Shown here in pieces: positions 27,201-35,358 of a DNA stretch of 64,000 nt (position 1 is its first letter; every line of letters begins with the position of its first letter). Source of the stretch: Hoylesella loescheii DSM 19665 = JCM 12249 = ATCC 15930 (lineage in GTDB: Bacteria > Bacteroidota > Bacteroidia > Bacteroidales > Bacteroidaceae); assembly GCF_000378085.1 (NCBI RefSeq), contig NZ_KB899213.1:1-64000 (forward strand). The letters run 5' to 3'. The notes under the pieces are model-generated. The model searched no databases. It was not told the origin of the DNA and worked only from the letters and a program-made list of their open reading frames with translations. The position numbers were made by a program, and so were the translations under genes.

Positions 27201-27555
27201 AGCTTATTATCGCTCGTTTGGTAAGTCGGATAATCCCATATACCCTGCCGTGAATGTTACCAACAACAACTATCAGGCAGCGTCTACCAAGTGGCTGGAA
27301 AAGGCCGATTACTTCAGATGCGATAACATCACACTGGCCTATAACTTCTCGAAAAAGCAAACGCGTTTTGCCGATGTGAGGCTGTCGCTTAGCTGCCAGA
27401 ACGTCTTTACCATCACTGGGTATAAGGGATTAGACCCTGCCGGCACTTCTTTCATGGATACGACGCTCGGAAGTGTAGACATCAATGATGGCATTGATAT
27501 GGGTGCCTATCCGCTGACACGCACTTTCACGTTTGGTGTAAAAATCAACTTCTAA
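24298..27555 (+). CDS. SusC/RagA family TonB-dependent outer-membrane transporter with STN signalling domain
   Basis: A 1085-residue protein started at the ATG at 24298, which gives a signal peptide (LLAWLICCFLSVQNASAQG). An STN domain follows (LPIAQLFSEIEKQTGYLFVYS), then a carboxypeptidase-D-like repeat (GTISDSKGDPLVGVTVQQ), the TonB/plug segment (DEVVVVGYGTVKKADLAGSV) and the SusC plug motif (LYVVDGIVRESGLTGLDPED), then a 22-strand barrel ending in FGVKINF. It imports a ligand with SusD in a pedal-bin type complex. The STN domain links it to FecR/sigma control. Substrate is unknown; no polysaccharide-degrading enzyme is near. Confidence 0.93.
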   Translation: MNNLSTLHQAATAMKGLFVSKSRLLAWLICCFLSVQNASAQGQTVKLSAKTLPIAQLFSEIEKQTGYLFVYSNIDLDTQSLVNFSKDAGSVSYFISQFVQGRGIKYEVTPGKYIVFSKQTDMQATHSSVSGTISDSKGDPLVGVTVQQKDTPNKTVTDANGRFSLNAPVGSMLVISYIGMQDKEVRAARNMDVTLTDDVKALDEVVVVGYGTVKKADLAGSVSVLDNKAFKDQPITVISDALQGRISGVHVVSSGIPGGDMKIRVRGAGSINRSNDPLYVVDGIVRESGLTGLDPEDVQSIQVLKDASSTAIYGSRGSNGVVLVTTKTGKVDVKQVSFDAQIGFSNVAKRYDLLNAYEFATAYNEAHPNTFNANDLSAFQNGTKGTDWQDEMFQTGVTQNYKVTLTNGYKNTQYYLSGNYLGQTGAVIKTKNERYLVRMNLTSDITRWLSLTADLNASHNVRNTYNFGASKSNVMWTMVNYSPVTDVMGENGKYNRDFYNAITSDNPVGTMELNGGQSRQDIFNGRIDLKFNILPGLTFTTTNGIDYNDAKYYWFGSKLVADKSGMSNHDAQRMTIQSTNNLTYVGSWGAHALTATGVFESTQSKYRFIRIAGDDLLTESVRWWNIGLANSKTEENGYESWALLSGVGRLMYNYDNRYLVTGTFRADGSSKFFKNKWGFFPSLALAWSLGNEKFMQRQNIIQDAKIRWSYGLVGSQAIEPYETLGLMKQVGYAFGGSSKYTGFWAGTNRQTPDLTWEKTHQFNFGADFAILDRRVRFSIDYFKKLTKDGLLRKTLPEYDGGGNYWVNACEVDNHGLDVSIDATMLNLKDLTWNSTLTGTYLKNKVTSLDNIPFVKGYTPAFGLVGDVTRIAVGQPIGSFYLYQWTGLDSNGRDTYADLDGSGTVSEGDRTYVGKATPDVTLGWNNRVEWRGWELNLFFTGAFGAKRLNLMRYGAASMNGASKFITSREAYYRSFGKSDNPIYPAVNVTNNNYQAASTKWLEKADYFRCDNITLAYNFSKKQTRFADVRLSLSCQNVFTITGYKGLDPAGTSFMDTTLGSVDINDGIDMGAYPLTRTFTFGVKINF

Positions 27556-27572
27556 TCAATCCTTAAACGACA

Positions 27573-29156
27573 ATGAAACTCAGATACATTTTTGGTTGTG
27601 CACTTGGCCTAACGCTGGTGGCAACATCTTGTAGCGACTTCCTTACCGAAAAGCCAAAAGGGAAGCTAACGCCCGATAATTATTTCTCTTCACAAGACGA
27701 ACTGAACATGGGTGTGTATGCTTTGTATAGCAAAGTGTGTGACATACAAACCAATACCAACCCGATGATGATGGCGTGGCAGGGAGACGACATCACTACT
27801 AATCCTGGTAGCAACAAACAACACTTGGCCGAGGTGGATGCTTTTCATCCTAACGACGGAAACAATGGTGCTGCCTGGGCATGGAGAACCTCGTTTGTTG
27901 CCATCAAGGCTGCTAACGACATCGTGAACAATGCCGGTAAGACCCCTACGACGGATGCCGAGAAGGACATCGCTATTGGGCAGGCTAAGTTTTGGCGGGC
28001 AGTGAACTACTTCTATCTTGTGAGACGCTTTGGCCCAATTCCAATGAACCTCAAGGGAGACATCGACTACAACCGCCCCTTAACCTCGGTAGAAGAGGTG
28101 TATAAGCAGATTGTGGCCGATTTAAAAGACTGTGTTGCCACGCTTCCTACGAAGTACACAGAGGCTCCACGCCTCATTAACGAGGCCAATATCTACATTA
28201 CCAAGCAGGCGGCACAAGCCACTTTGACTGCCGTATATATGGCAATGGCAGGATGGCCCCTGCAACAGACCGAGCGTTATGCCGATGCAGCCGAACAGGC
28301 TAAAGCTGTTATCGATGGTGTGCAGGCTGGTACATACGAGTATATACTGGAAAGCGATTATAAAAATGTGTATGCCATAAGCCACAACTACACCAACGAG
28401 ACCGTTGTGGGTATCAACTTCTCTGGTTCTTTTGCTTGGGACGAAGATTCTGAAATGACTAAGAGTAACCTCTTCGAGTCGCTCGGTGGATGGGGAGATG
28501 GATGGGGAGAAATCAAGTTTTGGAAAGAATTCCCCGACGGACCGCGTAAAGCAGCCACCTACAACCCCAAAATATTGAAGAACAACGGCCGCAATAATGA
28601 GACGGAATTGCTAGACTGGTGGGAGGTGGAAGAGGCACACCCCATGTTCTCTATTTTTACGGTTGGACCCGATGGGGGTGACTACGACTACACCAAACCC
28701 GCTGGTTACATCTCGTCTAACAGCCATCGACATCGTCTTATCCGATATTCCGAGGTTCTGTTATGGTATGCCGAGGCGCAGGCACGTGCTGAGGGAGCAC
28801 CCAACCTGATGGCTTACGATTGCATAAATAAGGTGAGAAACCGAGCGGGACTGACCAATCTCTCTGCTGGACTTAGTGCGGCCGACTTTGCTGAGGCCTG
28901 CGTTCAGGAGCACGGATGGGAGGTGGCAGGTTACTGGCCCGCACTAGTGACACGCCGAGACGATTTGATGCGACTCAACCGCCTTGAGCAACTCTTCAAC
29001 AGTCGCAAGGAAAACACTCCGATCACCGTGGCAACGAATGTGACGTTGAAAGAGAGTGTGCTCGTTCCCGACAATGTTGTTTGGCAGGGAGAGAAGAGCA
29101 TCTATCTGCCTTATCCTGCATTAGATGCCCAGTTGAACAAGAATTTGAAACGCTGA
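27573..29156 (+). CDS. SusD/RagB family outer-membrane lipoprotein
   Basis: A 527-residue lipoprotein beginning 17 bases after susC. The leader MKLRYIFGCALGLTLVATSC ends in a lipobox, followed by the SusD start DFLTEKPKGKLTPDNYF. Tetratricopeptide-like helices form the scaffold (FWRAVNYFYLVRRFGPIP), and the C-terminal part shows HRLIRYSEVLLWYAEAQAR and INKVRNRAGL, both standard for RagB/SusD. It lids the SusC channel and binds ligand at the cell surface. The end (YLPYPALDAQLNKNLKR) is the common one for the family. It terminates before a strong hairpin at 29191. Confidence 0.93.
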   Translation: MKLRYIFGCALGLTLVATSCSDFLTEKPKGKLTPDNYFSSQDELNMGVYALYSKVCDIQTNTNPMMMAWQGDDITTNPGSNKQHLAEVDAFHPNDGNNGAAWAWRTSFVAIKAANDIVNNAGKTPTTDAEKDIAIGQAKFWRAVNYFYLVRRFGPIPMNLKGDIDYNRPLTSVEEVYKQIVADLKDCVATLPTKYTEAPRLINEANIYITKQAAQATLTAVYMAMAGWPLQQTERYADAAEQAKAVIDGVQAGTYEYILESDYKNVYAISHNYTNETVVGINFSGSFAWDEDSEMTKSNLFESLGGWGDGWGEIKFWKEFPDGPRKAATYNPKILKNNGRNNETELLDWWEVEEAHPMFSIFTVGPDGGDYDYTKPAGYISSNSHRHRLIRYSEVLLWYAEAQARAEGAPNLMAYDCINKVRNRAGLTNLSAGLSAADFAEACVQEHGWEVAGYWPALVTRRDDLMRLNRLEQLFNSRKENTPITVATNVTLKESVLVPDNVVWQGEKSIYLPYPALDAQLNKNLKR

Positions 29157-29190
29157 TGACAATGGCACCATAGCCGCTCATGAAACTAAC

Positions 29191-29226
29191 AGACCGCTTC
29201 CAACAAGAGGGAAGCGGTCTTTTTTA
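29191..29226 (+). terminator. Rho-independent terminator of the sigma-fecR-susCD operon
   Basis: AGACCGCTTCC (29191-29201) pairs perfectly with GGAAGCGGTCT (29210-29220), followed by a T-run. It lies 35 bases after susD. Confidence 0.9.
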
Positions 29227-29380
29227 TCCTTTCCACCTTAGTGGATAAGTTGATGAGTTGACAAGTTAATATGTAGACGAGTTAGCGAATAGATGAGTTG
29301 ACAAGTTAACGAGTTAACAAGTAGATGAGTTAAGAAGTTGGTAGACACAGCCATTTTTTCACATTACCACTGAAATACAC

Positions 29381-29429
29381 CAAGCATACCACTCCCCTAT
29401 CCCCTTGGAGAGGGGTTGGGGGTGAGGCT
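29381..29429 (-). repeat. C-rich hairpin repeat, copy 7
   Basis: AGCATACCACTCCCCTATCC, then CCTTGGAGAGGGGTTGGGGG and TGAGGC; same orientation as copies 3, 5 and 6. Confidence 0.8.
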
Positions 29430-29473
29430 TCGTTTCCCAACTTCTAGGTATTGCCTGTTTCATTACAAACTAC

Positions 29474-29481
29474 TAACTTTG
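29474..29481 (+). promoter_or_regulatory. Probable promoter of the TonB receptor, -7 box TAACTTTG
   Basis: TAACTTTG fits TAnnTTTG and is followed by GC; transcription would begin about 110 bases before the receptor start at 29601. Confidence 0.6.
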
Positions 29482-29600
29482 CACCAACAAATCAAAGGCG
29501 AGCTCTAGAACTTTTCGAGAAGGCGACAAAAGTCCTGATAGTGTGAATTGCGCCTAAGCGGATGGTTTACAGAACATGCCTGCATTAAAATCAATTTAAA

Positions 29601-32111
29601 ATGAAAAAGAAAAGAACAGTAAAAAAACAATTCTTTAAAATGATGTTCGCCATCTGCGCGACATTCGTCCTAAGCGTACCCATTGACGTGCGGGCAGAAA
29701 ACGAAGTGAAAGAGAACACGGAGGCAAACATCAAGGGAAGCGTGATAGACAGCAAAACGCAACGCCCCCTTTCGCACGCTAGCGTGCTGGTTATAGGTAC
29801 GGTTATAACCACCACAACCGATGCCGAAGGCCATTATTCGCTAAGAAACCTGCCCCTGGGAAAGGTGAAAATCGAGGTGCGCTCTGCGGGATATCGTGCC
29901 CTAAGAAAAGAAGTGCCCACCGAAAAGAACTACACCCACGAGATGAATTTCGAACTGGAGCCAGACGAAATAGCGCTCGACGAGGTGGTTGTTTCGGCCA
30001 ACCGCAGCCTAACGCTTAGGCGCGAATCGCCTGTTATCGTGAATGTTCTGGACACGAAGTTGTTCGAGTCTACCCATTCAACGACATTGGCACAAGGACT
30101 TAACTTCCAACCGGGCGTACGAACCGAAGACAATTGCACCAATTGCGGCTTTTCGCAGGTGCGTATCAACGGACTTGACGGGCACTACTCACAGATATTG
30201 GTAGACTCGCGACCAGTGTTTACCGCCCTGCAAGGCGTTTACGGCCTCGAACAGATACCCGCCAACATGGTAGAACGTGTGGAAATCGTTCGCGGTGGCG
30301 GCTCTGCCCTCTTCGGTGCATCGGCCATTGGCGGTACGATTAACATCATCACCAAGGAGCCAAGCGAAAATTCGGCCGAGCTGGCGCACACCATCACGGG
30401 CGCAACAAACGGCTCTACGTCGTTCGACAACAACACAACGGGCAACGTTTCGGTTGTAACCACCAACGGTAGGGCTGGTTTTTACCTCTACGGACAAAGC
30501 CGACACCGCTCGGCTTACGACCGCGATGGCGACGGTTACACCGACCTGCCCACGCTAGACAATAAAACTCTGGGGCTTAGCAGCTTCCTCCGCCTCACCG
30601 ATTACTCAAAACTCACCCTCAAGTTTCATGGTCTGAAAGAGTTCCGTCGTGGTGGAAACAACCTGTTTCTTCCACCCCACGAGGCCAATATAGCCGAACA
30701 GATAGAGCATACCATCAACGGTGGTGGCCTGTCTTACGACCTTTTCAACCCCAACGGCAAAGGTCATTTCAGCGCATACGTCTCGTTTCAGAACGTCGAC
30801 CGTAAGAGTTACTATGGCGGTTTAGGCGAACTGGCCAGTGCTGCCGAGGGTCAAAAGGCCCTGAACGAAGCCTATAAGCTGGGTCTTAGCCTAGATATGA
30901 GCGAAGACGATGCGACTAAATTGCCCAGCGACCAACAGCAAATCCTAGCCAACGCGCAAGCTTACGACAAGGCGCAACGAGCATACAACGTTACACACAA
31001 CATCAACTACATTGCAGGAGCACAGTATGTGCACAACTTCGACCGTCTGTTGTTCATGCCAGCCGACCTTACCGTGGGCGCAGAATACAGCTTCGACCGC
31101 ATCAAAGACCGCTCGCTGGGCTACAACAGCCTGCTAGAGCAGCGCGTGCGCATCAGTAGTGCCTTCGTGCAAAACGAATGGAAGAACGCCCATTGGGGAT
31201 TGTTGTTGGGCGGACGACTAGACAAACACAACCTTATTTCTCACTTGATATTCAGTCCGCGCGTAAATCTGCGCTACAATCCCACGCCCAACGCCAACTT
31301 CCGTCTTACATACGCAGGCGGGTTTAGGGCTCCGCAGGCCTTCGATGAAGACCTTCACACCAAGATTTCGGATGGAGATCGCGTGAAGATTGCTCTTGCC
31401 AAGGACTTGAAAGAAGAGCGTTCGCACAGCTTTAGCGCATCGGCCGACCTCTATAAAAGCTTCGGAAAGGTACAAACCAACCTGCTTATCGAGGGCTTCT
31501 ACACCCGTCTGAACAACATGTTTGCCACGCGCAAGCTGGCCGACGACATCGTTATTGATGGCGCGCGCGTGGAAGAACGCTACAACTCTAATGGTGCAAC
31601 GGTGTTCGGACTAAACCTCGAAGGCAAGGCTTCGCTATCTTCTTGGGCGCAATTGCAGGCTGGATTTACGTGGCAAAACAGTCGTTATCGCACCGCGGAA
31701 GAATGGGACGACGATGCCGCAGACGAGTTTAAGACCACCAAACGCCTGCTGCGCACGCCCGACACCTATGGTTATTTCACGCTGAACGTGCGCCCCACGA
31801 TAGATTTCAACGTGTCGCTCTCGGGCGTTTACACAGGTCGCATGTTCGTAGGTCATCCCAAGGGCGGCAGCGAGCGCACCAAAGATTTCTCCATCATCGA
31901 GCATACGCCTGCCTTCCTCACGTTGAACCTCAAGTTGGCATACGACTTCTACATTCACAATCAAGTGAAGTTGCAGGCTAGCGCAGGTGTTCAGAACCTG
32001 CTGGATGCCTATCAGAAAGATCTAGACAAAGGCCCTTCGCGAGCCTCCGACTACGTTTACGGCCCCACACAGCCACGTAGCCTTTTCCTTGGAGTGAAGA
32101 TTTCGTACTAA
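29601..32111 (+). CDS. TonB-dependent outer-membrane receptor with CxxC in the plug
   Basis: An 836-residue receptor with a signal peptide (MMFAICATFVLSVPIDVRAE), one carboxypeptidase-D-like beta domain (IKGSVIDSKTQRPLSHASVL), the TonB-interacting start of the plug (LDEVVVSANRSLTLRRESP) and the plug (RINGLDGHYSQILVDSRPV, GGGSALFGASAIGGTINII), then a barrel ending FLGVKISY. A Cys179-x-x-Cys182 pair sits in the first plug loop (RTEDNCTNCGFSQ). This type is smaller than SusC and has no SusD partner, so metal, heme or cobalamin-like ligands are more likely than glycans; the CxxC hints at metal or a disulfide. The ligand is not shown by the sequence. Confidence 0.9.
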   Translation: MKKKRTVKKQFFKMMFAICATFVLSVPIDVRAENEVKENTEANIKGSVIDSKTQRPLSHASVLVIGTVITTTTDAEGHYSLRNLPLGKVKIEVRSAGYRALRKEVPTEKNYTHEMNFELEPDEIALDEVVVSANRSLTLRRESPVIVNVLDTKLFESTHSTTLAQGLNFQPGVRTEDNCTNCGFSQVRINGLDGHYSQILVDSRPVFTALQGVYGLEQIPANMVERVEIVRGGGSALFGASAIGGTINIITKEPSENSAELAHTITGATNGSTSFDNNTTGNVSVVTTNGRAGFYLYGQSRHRSAYDRDGDGYTDLPTLDNKTLGLSSFLRLTDYSKLTLKFHGLKEFRRGGNNLFLPPHEANIAEQIEHTINGGGLSYDLFNPNGKGHFSAYVSFQNVDRKSYYGGLGELASAAEGQKALNEAYKLGLSLDMSEDDATKLPSDQQQILANAQAYDKAQRAYNVTHNINYIAGAQYVHNFDRLLFMPADLTVGAEYSFDRIKDRSLGYNSLLEQRVRISSAFVQNEWKNAHWGLLLGGRLDKHNLISHLIFSPRVNLRYNPTPNANFRLTYAGGFRAPQAFDEDLHTKISDGDRVKIALAKDLKEERSHSFSASADLYKSFGKVQTNLLIEGFYTRLNNMFATRKLADDIVIDGARVEERYNSNGATVFGLNLEGKASLSSWAQLQAGFTWQNSRYRTAEEWDDDAADEFKTTKRLLRTPDTYGYFTLNVRPTIDFNVSLSGVYTGRMFVGHPKGGSERTKDFSIIEHTPAFLTLNLKLAYDFYIHNQVKLQASAGVQNLLDAYQKDLDKGPSRASDYVYGPTQPRSLFLGVKISY

Positions 32112-32116
32112 CATCC

Positions 32117-32160
32117 TTTGCCCCCAACCTCCTTTTAAAGTGGTTGGGGGCAAATTGTAT
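32117..32160 (+). terminator. Strong hairpin terminator after the TonB receptor
   Basis: TTTGCCCCCAACC (32117-32129) and GGTTGGGGGCAAA (32142-32154) are perfect 13-bp arms, 6 bases after the stop. The U-tract is weak (TTGTATT). Confidence 0.8.
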
Positions 32161-32267
32161 TCGCACGAAGAGGGTTGCCAACAGATAAATACCAATACCT
32201 ATGGCCATGAAAAATGGTAAACACCACCTACCCTGCCTATACCGCGTAGAGAGAAAACGAAGACGTA

Positions 32268-32708
32268 AGTCTACACGAGTTTGGGATAAAACGCAATTGT
32301 TATGCCAGCTGCCGCTTAGCGCTAGTTGGCGAGATAGCCATTTCTTTAACTGCCCAGTATTGTTCAAAAGACATGGTTTCTTATCCCCAACGCGCCAATT
32401 AACCATTCCGTCGTTCGTATTTTCATTGTTTCGGAAATGTGCCTGCTAAGTCCTTATAACGCATTATTAGATTAACCGCCGTGTTAGAGATGTTTTGGAC
32501 GGCTGTTCCATGTTATCTGGAATGCTGTTCCAACTAAGCTGGAACCCTCTTCCAACTAATCTGGAACAGGGGTCCAGCTTAGCTTTAACACCGCGGGAGT
32601 TTAAAAAGCTCACTACAAGAGCTTATCGGGTGGGGAACGAAAGATGGCGTTTGGAAGTAGGAAGGGTGAGTGGGTAGTGGTGATAGGCTGTGGAACGAAC
32701 CGCCCAGA
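32268..32708 (+). repeat. Dispersed element R1, copy 2
   Basis: Inverted match of 13365-13800. It begins with ACGAGTTTGGGATAAAACG, contains a TGCCAGCT stem-loop, CCCCAACGCGCCAATTAACC, a TTCC/GGAA array, TTTAAAAAGCTCA, and ends GTGGAACGAACCGCC. Confidence 0.7.
32504..32578. repeat. TTCC/GGAA palindrome array, site 2
   Basis: TGTTCCATGTTATCTGGAAT, then TGTTCCAACTAAGCTGGAAC, then TTCCAACTAATCTGGAACAG; it lies inside R1 copy 2. Confidence 0.8.
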
Positions 32709-32761
32709 TGGTGCTAAGCTCGTATCAAACGTTACGAGAATTTGGGTTGAGAGAAACTCGT

Positions 32762-32800
32762 TATGCCAACTGCCACGTAGCGGTGGTTGGTGAGATAGCC
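32762..32800 (+). repeat. TGCCAACT stem-loop repeat (with relatives at 32302 and 32877)
   Basis: TGCCAACTGCCACGTAGCGG then TGGTTGGTGAGATAGCCAT. The halves CCAACTGCCAC and GCGGTGGTTGG nearly pair. Related copies: 32302-32339 and 32877-32910, and in reverse at about 13729-13761. Confidence 0.65.
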
Positions 32801-33231
32801 ATCCGTTTTTATCTAATCTATGCCAATTCGAGATAACAAACAACACATCGTTGCCTATATGCCTGTGAGGGATGTTGCGCCAACTGCTATGCGGTAGTTG
32901 GCGATATAGCTATTCATTTTTATCTAAGTCTTGTTTAAAAAGCATCGCCTTTTATCCCGAATTCACGTAATCTAGCTTCAAATCACCGTATCTTATCTCG
33001 AATCCACGTAGCTCTTGGTCTGTTTCTGTTGAATGCGTTTCTAGCAGCAGGTTAGGCGGAATATTATCCTCGTTGCCCTTTTATTATGTCTACCATCTGA
33101 TAACCTTACCTCCGCTAAGGTGGTAAGTTTCGTTGTACGAATACCGCTTTCTTTCCTGCCATTTCGCCATCGGTTGTCTTCTGCGCGCACCATTTCTGTC
33201 CCAAATATGGCGTTTTTTCATGTTTTTGGCG

Positions 33232-33239
33232 TAATTTTG
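33232..33239 (+). promoter_or_regulatory. Probable promoter of the GH3-like gene, -7 box TAATTTTG
   Basis: TAATTTTG fits TAnnTTTG and lies 20 bases before the start codon, giving a very short leader. Confidence 0.55.
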
Positions 33240-33259
33240 CCTTTTCAAACAAACCTACA

Positions 33260-34765
33260 ATGAGCATTACATCCTTAGTGAGCGGAGCTTTCAAGGGTCG
33301 GCAGGCCGACATTGAGGTATACGCGCACAACAGCGAAGAGATACAACGCCGTGTGTTGGCGCACCTTGTAAAGCAAGGGCAACGCACGCAATATGGCAAA
33401 ACGTGGGGCATGAACGGCATGCAAACCTACGAACACTTTGCCAACGGCTTGCCCGTAACCACCTACGAAGAGCTGAAAGAACCCATCGACCGCATGCGCC
33501 ACGGTGAAGCCGATGTGCTTTGGCCAGGTGTGGTGAAGTGGTACGCCAAGTCGTCGGGCACCACCAACGACAAAAGCAAGTTCATCCCCGTGTCGGCCGA
33601 GGGCTTGAAAAACATCCATTATAAAGGCGGAAAAGACGCCGTGGCCCTTTATCTGCGCAACAACCCGAAGAGTAAGCTATTCGATGGGCGTAGCCTTATA
33701 TTGGGTGGAAGCCACGCATCCAACTATAACGTGGCCCATAGTCTTGTGGGCGACCTCAGCGCCATTCTCATCGAGAACATCAATCCCTTGGCCAATCTAG
33801 TGCGCGTACCCAAGAAACGCGTTGCGCTAATGGCTGATTTCGAGGCGAAACGTGAGGCCATAGCCCGTCAGACGTTGCACGTCAATGTTACGAACATATC
33901 GGGTGTACCCTCGTGGATGCTCTCTGTGCTGGTGCGCGTATTGGAATTGTCGGGCAAGAGCACGCTGGCCGAGGTGTGGCCAGGGCTCGAAGTGTTTTTC
34001 CATGGTGGCATAGCGTTCGGTCCTTATCGTGAGCAATACCGCAAGTTGGTGGGTTCGCCGCAGATGCGATACATGGAAACCTACAACGCCAGCGAAGGTT
34101 TCTTCGGTCTGCAAGATGATCCCAGCGACGAGGCCATGCTGCTGATGATAGACTATGGCGTGTTTTACGAGTTCATTCCGATGGACGAATTTGGAACGGA
34201 TAACGCCTCGGTGGTTCCGCTTTGGGACGTACAGCCGGGTAAGAACTATGCCATGGTGATCAGTACCACCTGTGGCCTTTGGCGTTATGTTATCGGCGAC
34301 ACCGTAACCTTCACCTCCACGCAACCTTATAAGTTTAAGATTACGGGGCGAACGAAGTATTTTATCAATGCCTTTGGCGAAGAACTGATTATGGATAACG
34401 CAGAGCAGGGGTTGGCATACGCCTGTAAAGAGACTGGCGCAGAGGTGTTAGAGTACACGGCGGCACCTGTTTTTATGGACGCCGAGGCCAAATGCCGACA
34501 CCAATGGCTGATAGAATTCGCCCATAAACCTGCCGATCTGAACGCGTTTGCTAAGGCATTAGACCTTCGTCTGCAACAACTTAACAGCGACTACGAGGCC
34601 AAACGCCACAAGGATATTACGCTGCAACAGTTGGAAGTGGTTGAGGCGCGCCAGGGATTGTTTAACGATTGGCTGAAAAGCAAAGGTAAGTTGGGCGGAC
34701 AACATAAGGTTCCGCGACTGAGTAATAGCCGTAAGAATATCGAGGAGTTGCTAAAAATGTGCTAG
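33260..34765 (+). CDS. GH3 auxin-responsive promoter family protein (acyl-adenylate-forming)
   Basis: A 501-residue GH3-family protein. Family blocks include TPYGKTWG-like QYGKTWGMNGMQTYEHFA, the ATP-loop AKSSGTTNDKSKFIPVS, FHGGIAFGPYREQY, YNASEGFFGLQDDP and the GLWRYVIGDTVTFT segment near the C-terminal hinge. GH3 enzymes adenylate carboxylic acids and pass them to an amine, as plant members do with jasmonate or benzoates; bacterial roles are largely unknown. It is transcribed alone from a TAATTTTG promoter, with a cruciform 36 bases after the stop. The APE cluster starts 970 bases further on, so a link to aryl-acid activation is only a hypothesis. Confidence 0.88.
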   Translation: MSITSLVSGAFKGRQADIEVYAHNSEEIQRRVLAHLVKQGQRTQYGKTWGMNGMQTYEHFANGLPVTTYEELKEPIDRMRHGEADVLWPGVVKWYAKSSGTTNDKSKFIPVSAEGLKNIHYKGGKDAVALYLRNNPKSKLFDGRSLILGGSHASNYNVAHSLVGDLSAILIENINPLANLVRVPKKRVALMADFEAKREAIARQTLHVNVTNISGVPSWMLSVLVRVLELSGKSTLAEVWPGLEVFFHGGIAFGPYREQYRKLVGSPQMRYMETYNASEGFFGLQDDPSDEAMLLMIDYGVFYEFIPMDEFGTDNASVVPLWDVQPGKNYAMVISTTCGLWRYVIGDTVTFTSTQPYKFKITGRTKYFINAFGEELIMDNAEQGLAYACKETGAEVLEYTAAPVFMDAEAKCRHQWLIEFAHKPADLNAFAKALDLRLQQLNSDYEAKRHKDITLQQLEVVEARQGLFNDWLKSKGKLGGQHKVPRLSNSRKNIEELLKMC

Positions 34766-34800
34766 TTGGGGATATAGAACGATATGCTTTGAACTAGCCT

Positions 34801-34871
34801 AGATGCAACATACATCTATTATGCCAACTATCGCGTATCGATAGTTGGCATAATCATATCTTGTTGCATCT
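34801..34871. repeat. Nested perfect inverted repeat (cruciform / terminator-like)
   Basis: The inner arms TTATGCCAACTATCG (34819-34833) and CGATAGTTGGCATAA (34839-34853) are perfect over 15 bp around a 5-base loop. The outer arms AGATGCAACA (34801-34810) and TGTTGCATCT (34862-34871) pair over 10 bp. The core matches the TGCCAACT stem-loop family of 32302-32910. Confidence 0.85.
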
Positions 34872-34973
34872 TACTCTTGCGTAAAACGTATGGCGTCTCA
34901 TCCCAAACTTGTGTATTATATTTGAGTGTCGAGATTACAGCAAACTTATAGTATCTCATGTACATATAAGTGC

Positions 34974-35358
34974 CCTTGCGCTATCTACCGCGTAGCGGTT
35001 GGGCCTTTGGAAGGGCAGGGTTGGGAGCCCAAGCGATCTACCCTGCCTAGGCGGCACAGAGAGAAAACAATGCCGTAGGTATTGGTCTGTTTCCATTGAA
35101 CACGCTTCTCGGTGAAGAATGGGCACGATAGCCTCTTTGTCACCTTATTATATATGTCTACCATTTGATGGCATTAACCTCTAATCTGGTAAGTTCAGTT
35201 CACGAATAACCTATTTTCTTTACGTAACCCAACCAACAAAAAAGACCAAGACCTACGGTCTTGAAGGATAATAAACACCGTCTAGACAGGGTAGGTCGCT
35301 TTGGCTTCCAACCCTGCCCTTCCAACAGACCAACCGCTACGCGGTAGATAGCGCAAGG
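34974..35358. repeat. Inverted repeat pair flanking a 230-base spacer
   Basis: The left arm 34974-35050 (CCTTGCGCTATCTACCGCGT, AGCGGTTGG, GGAAGGGCAGGGTTGG, CTACCCTGCCTAG) is the reverse complement, with few changes, of 35281-35358. No transposase frame lies between the arms, so it looks like a MITE-type or REP-like element. Confidence 0.8.

Larger units (their letters stand above)
29227..29600. other. Gene-free region upstream of the TonB receptor
   Basis: It contains GAGTT/GACAAGTTAA-type simple repeats (29245-29340), the seventh C-rich hairpin (29381-29429) and the promoter of the next gene. The leader of about 110 bases after the promoter (29488-29600) has GGCGAG..and..GCGCCT stretches that might pair, but I cannot assign a riboswitch class. 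Confidence 0.5.
32161..33259. other. Gene-free region of 1.1 kb carrying several repeat families
   Basis: No credible gene on either strand. It holds R1 copy 2 (32268-32708), the second TTCC/GGAA array, TGCCAACT stem-loops at 32302, 32762 and 32877, and a segment near 33014-33120 (TTGGTCTGTTTC, GTCTACCAT, TGGTAAGTT) that recurs in diverged form at 35081-35190. Confidence 0.6.

Noticed and set aside
29488-29600. Possible riboswitch in the leader of the TonB receptor
   Set aside because: Some complementary GC stretches exist, but I could not match the conserved core of a cobalamin, TPP, SAM or other known class.
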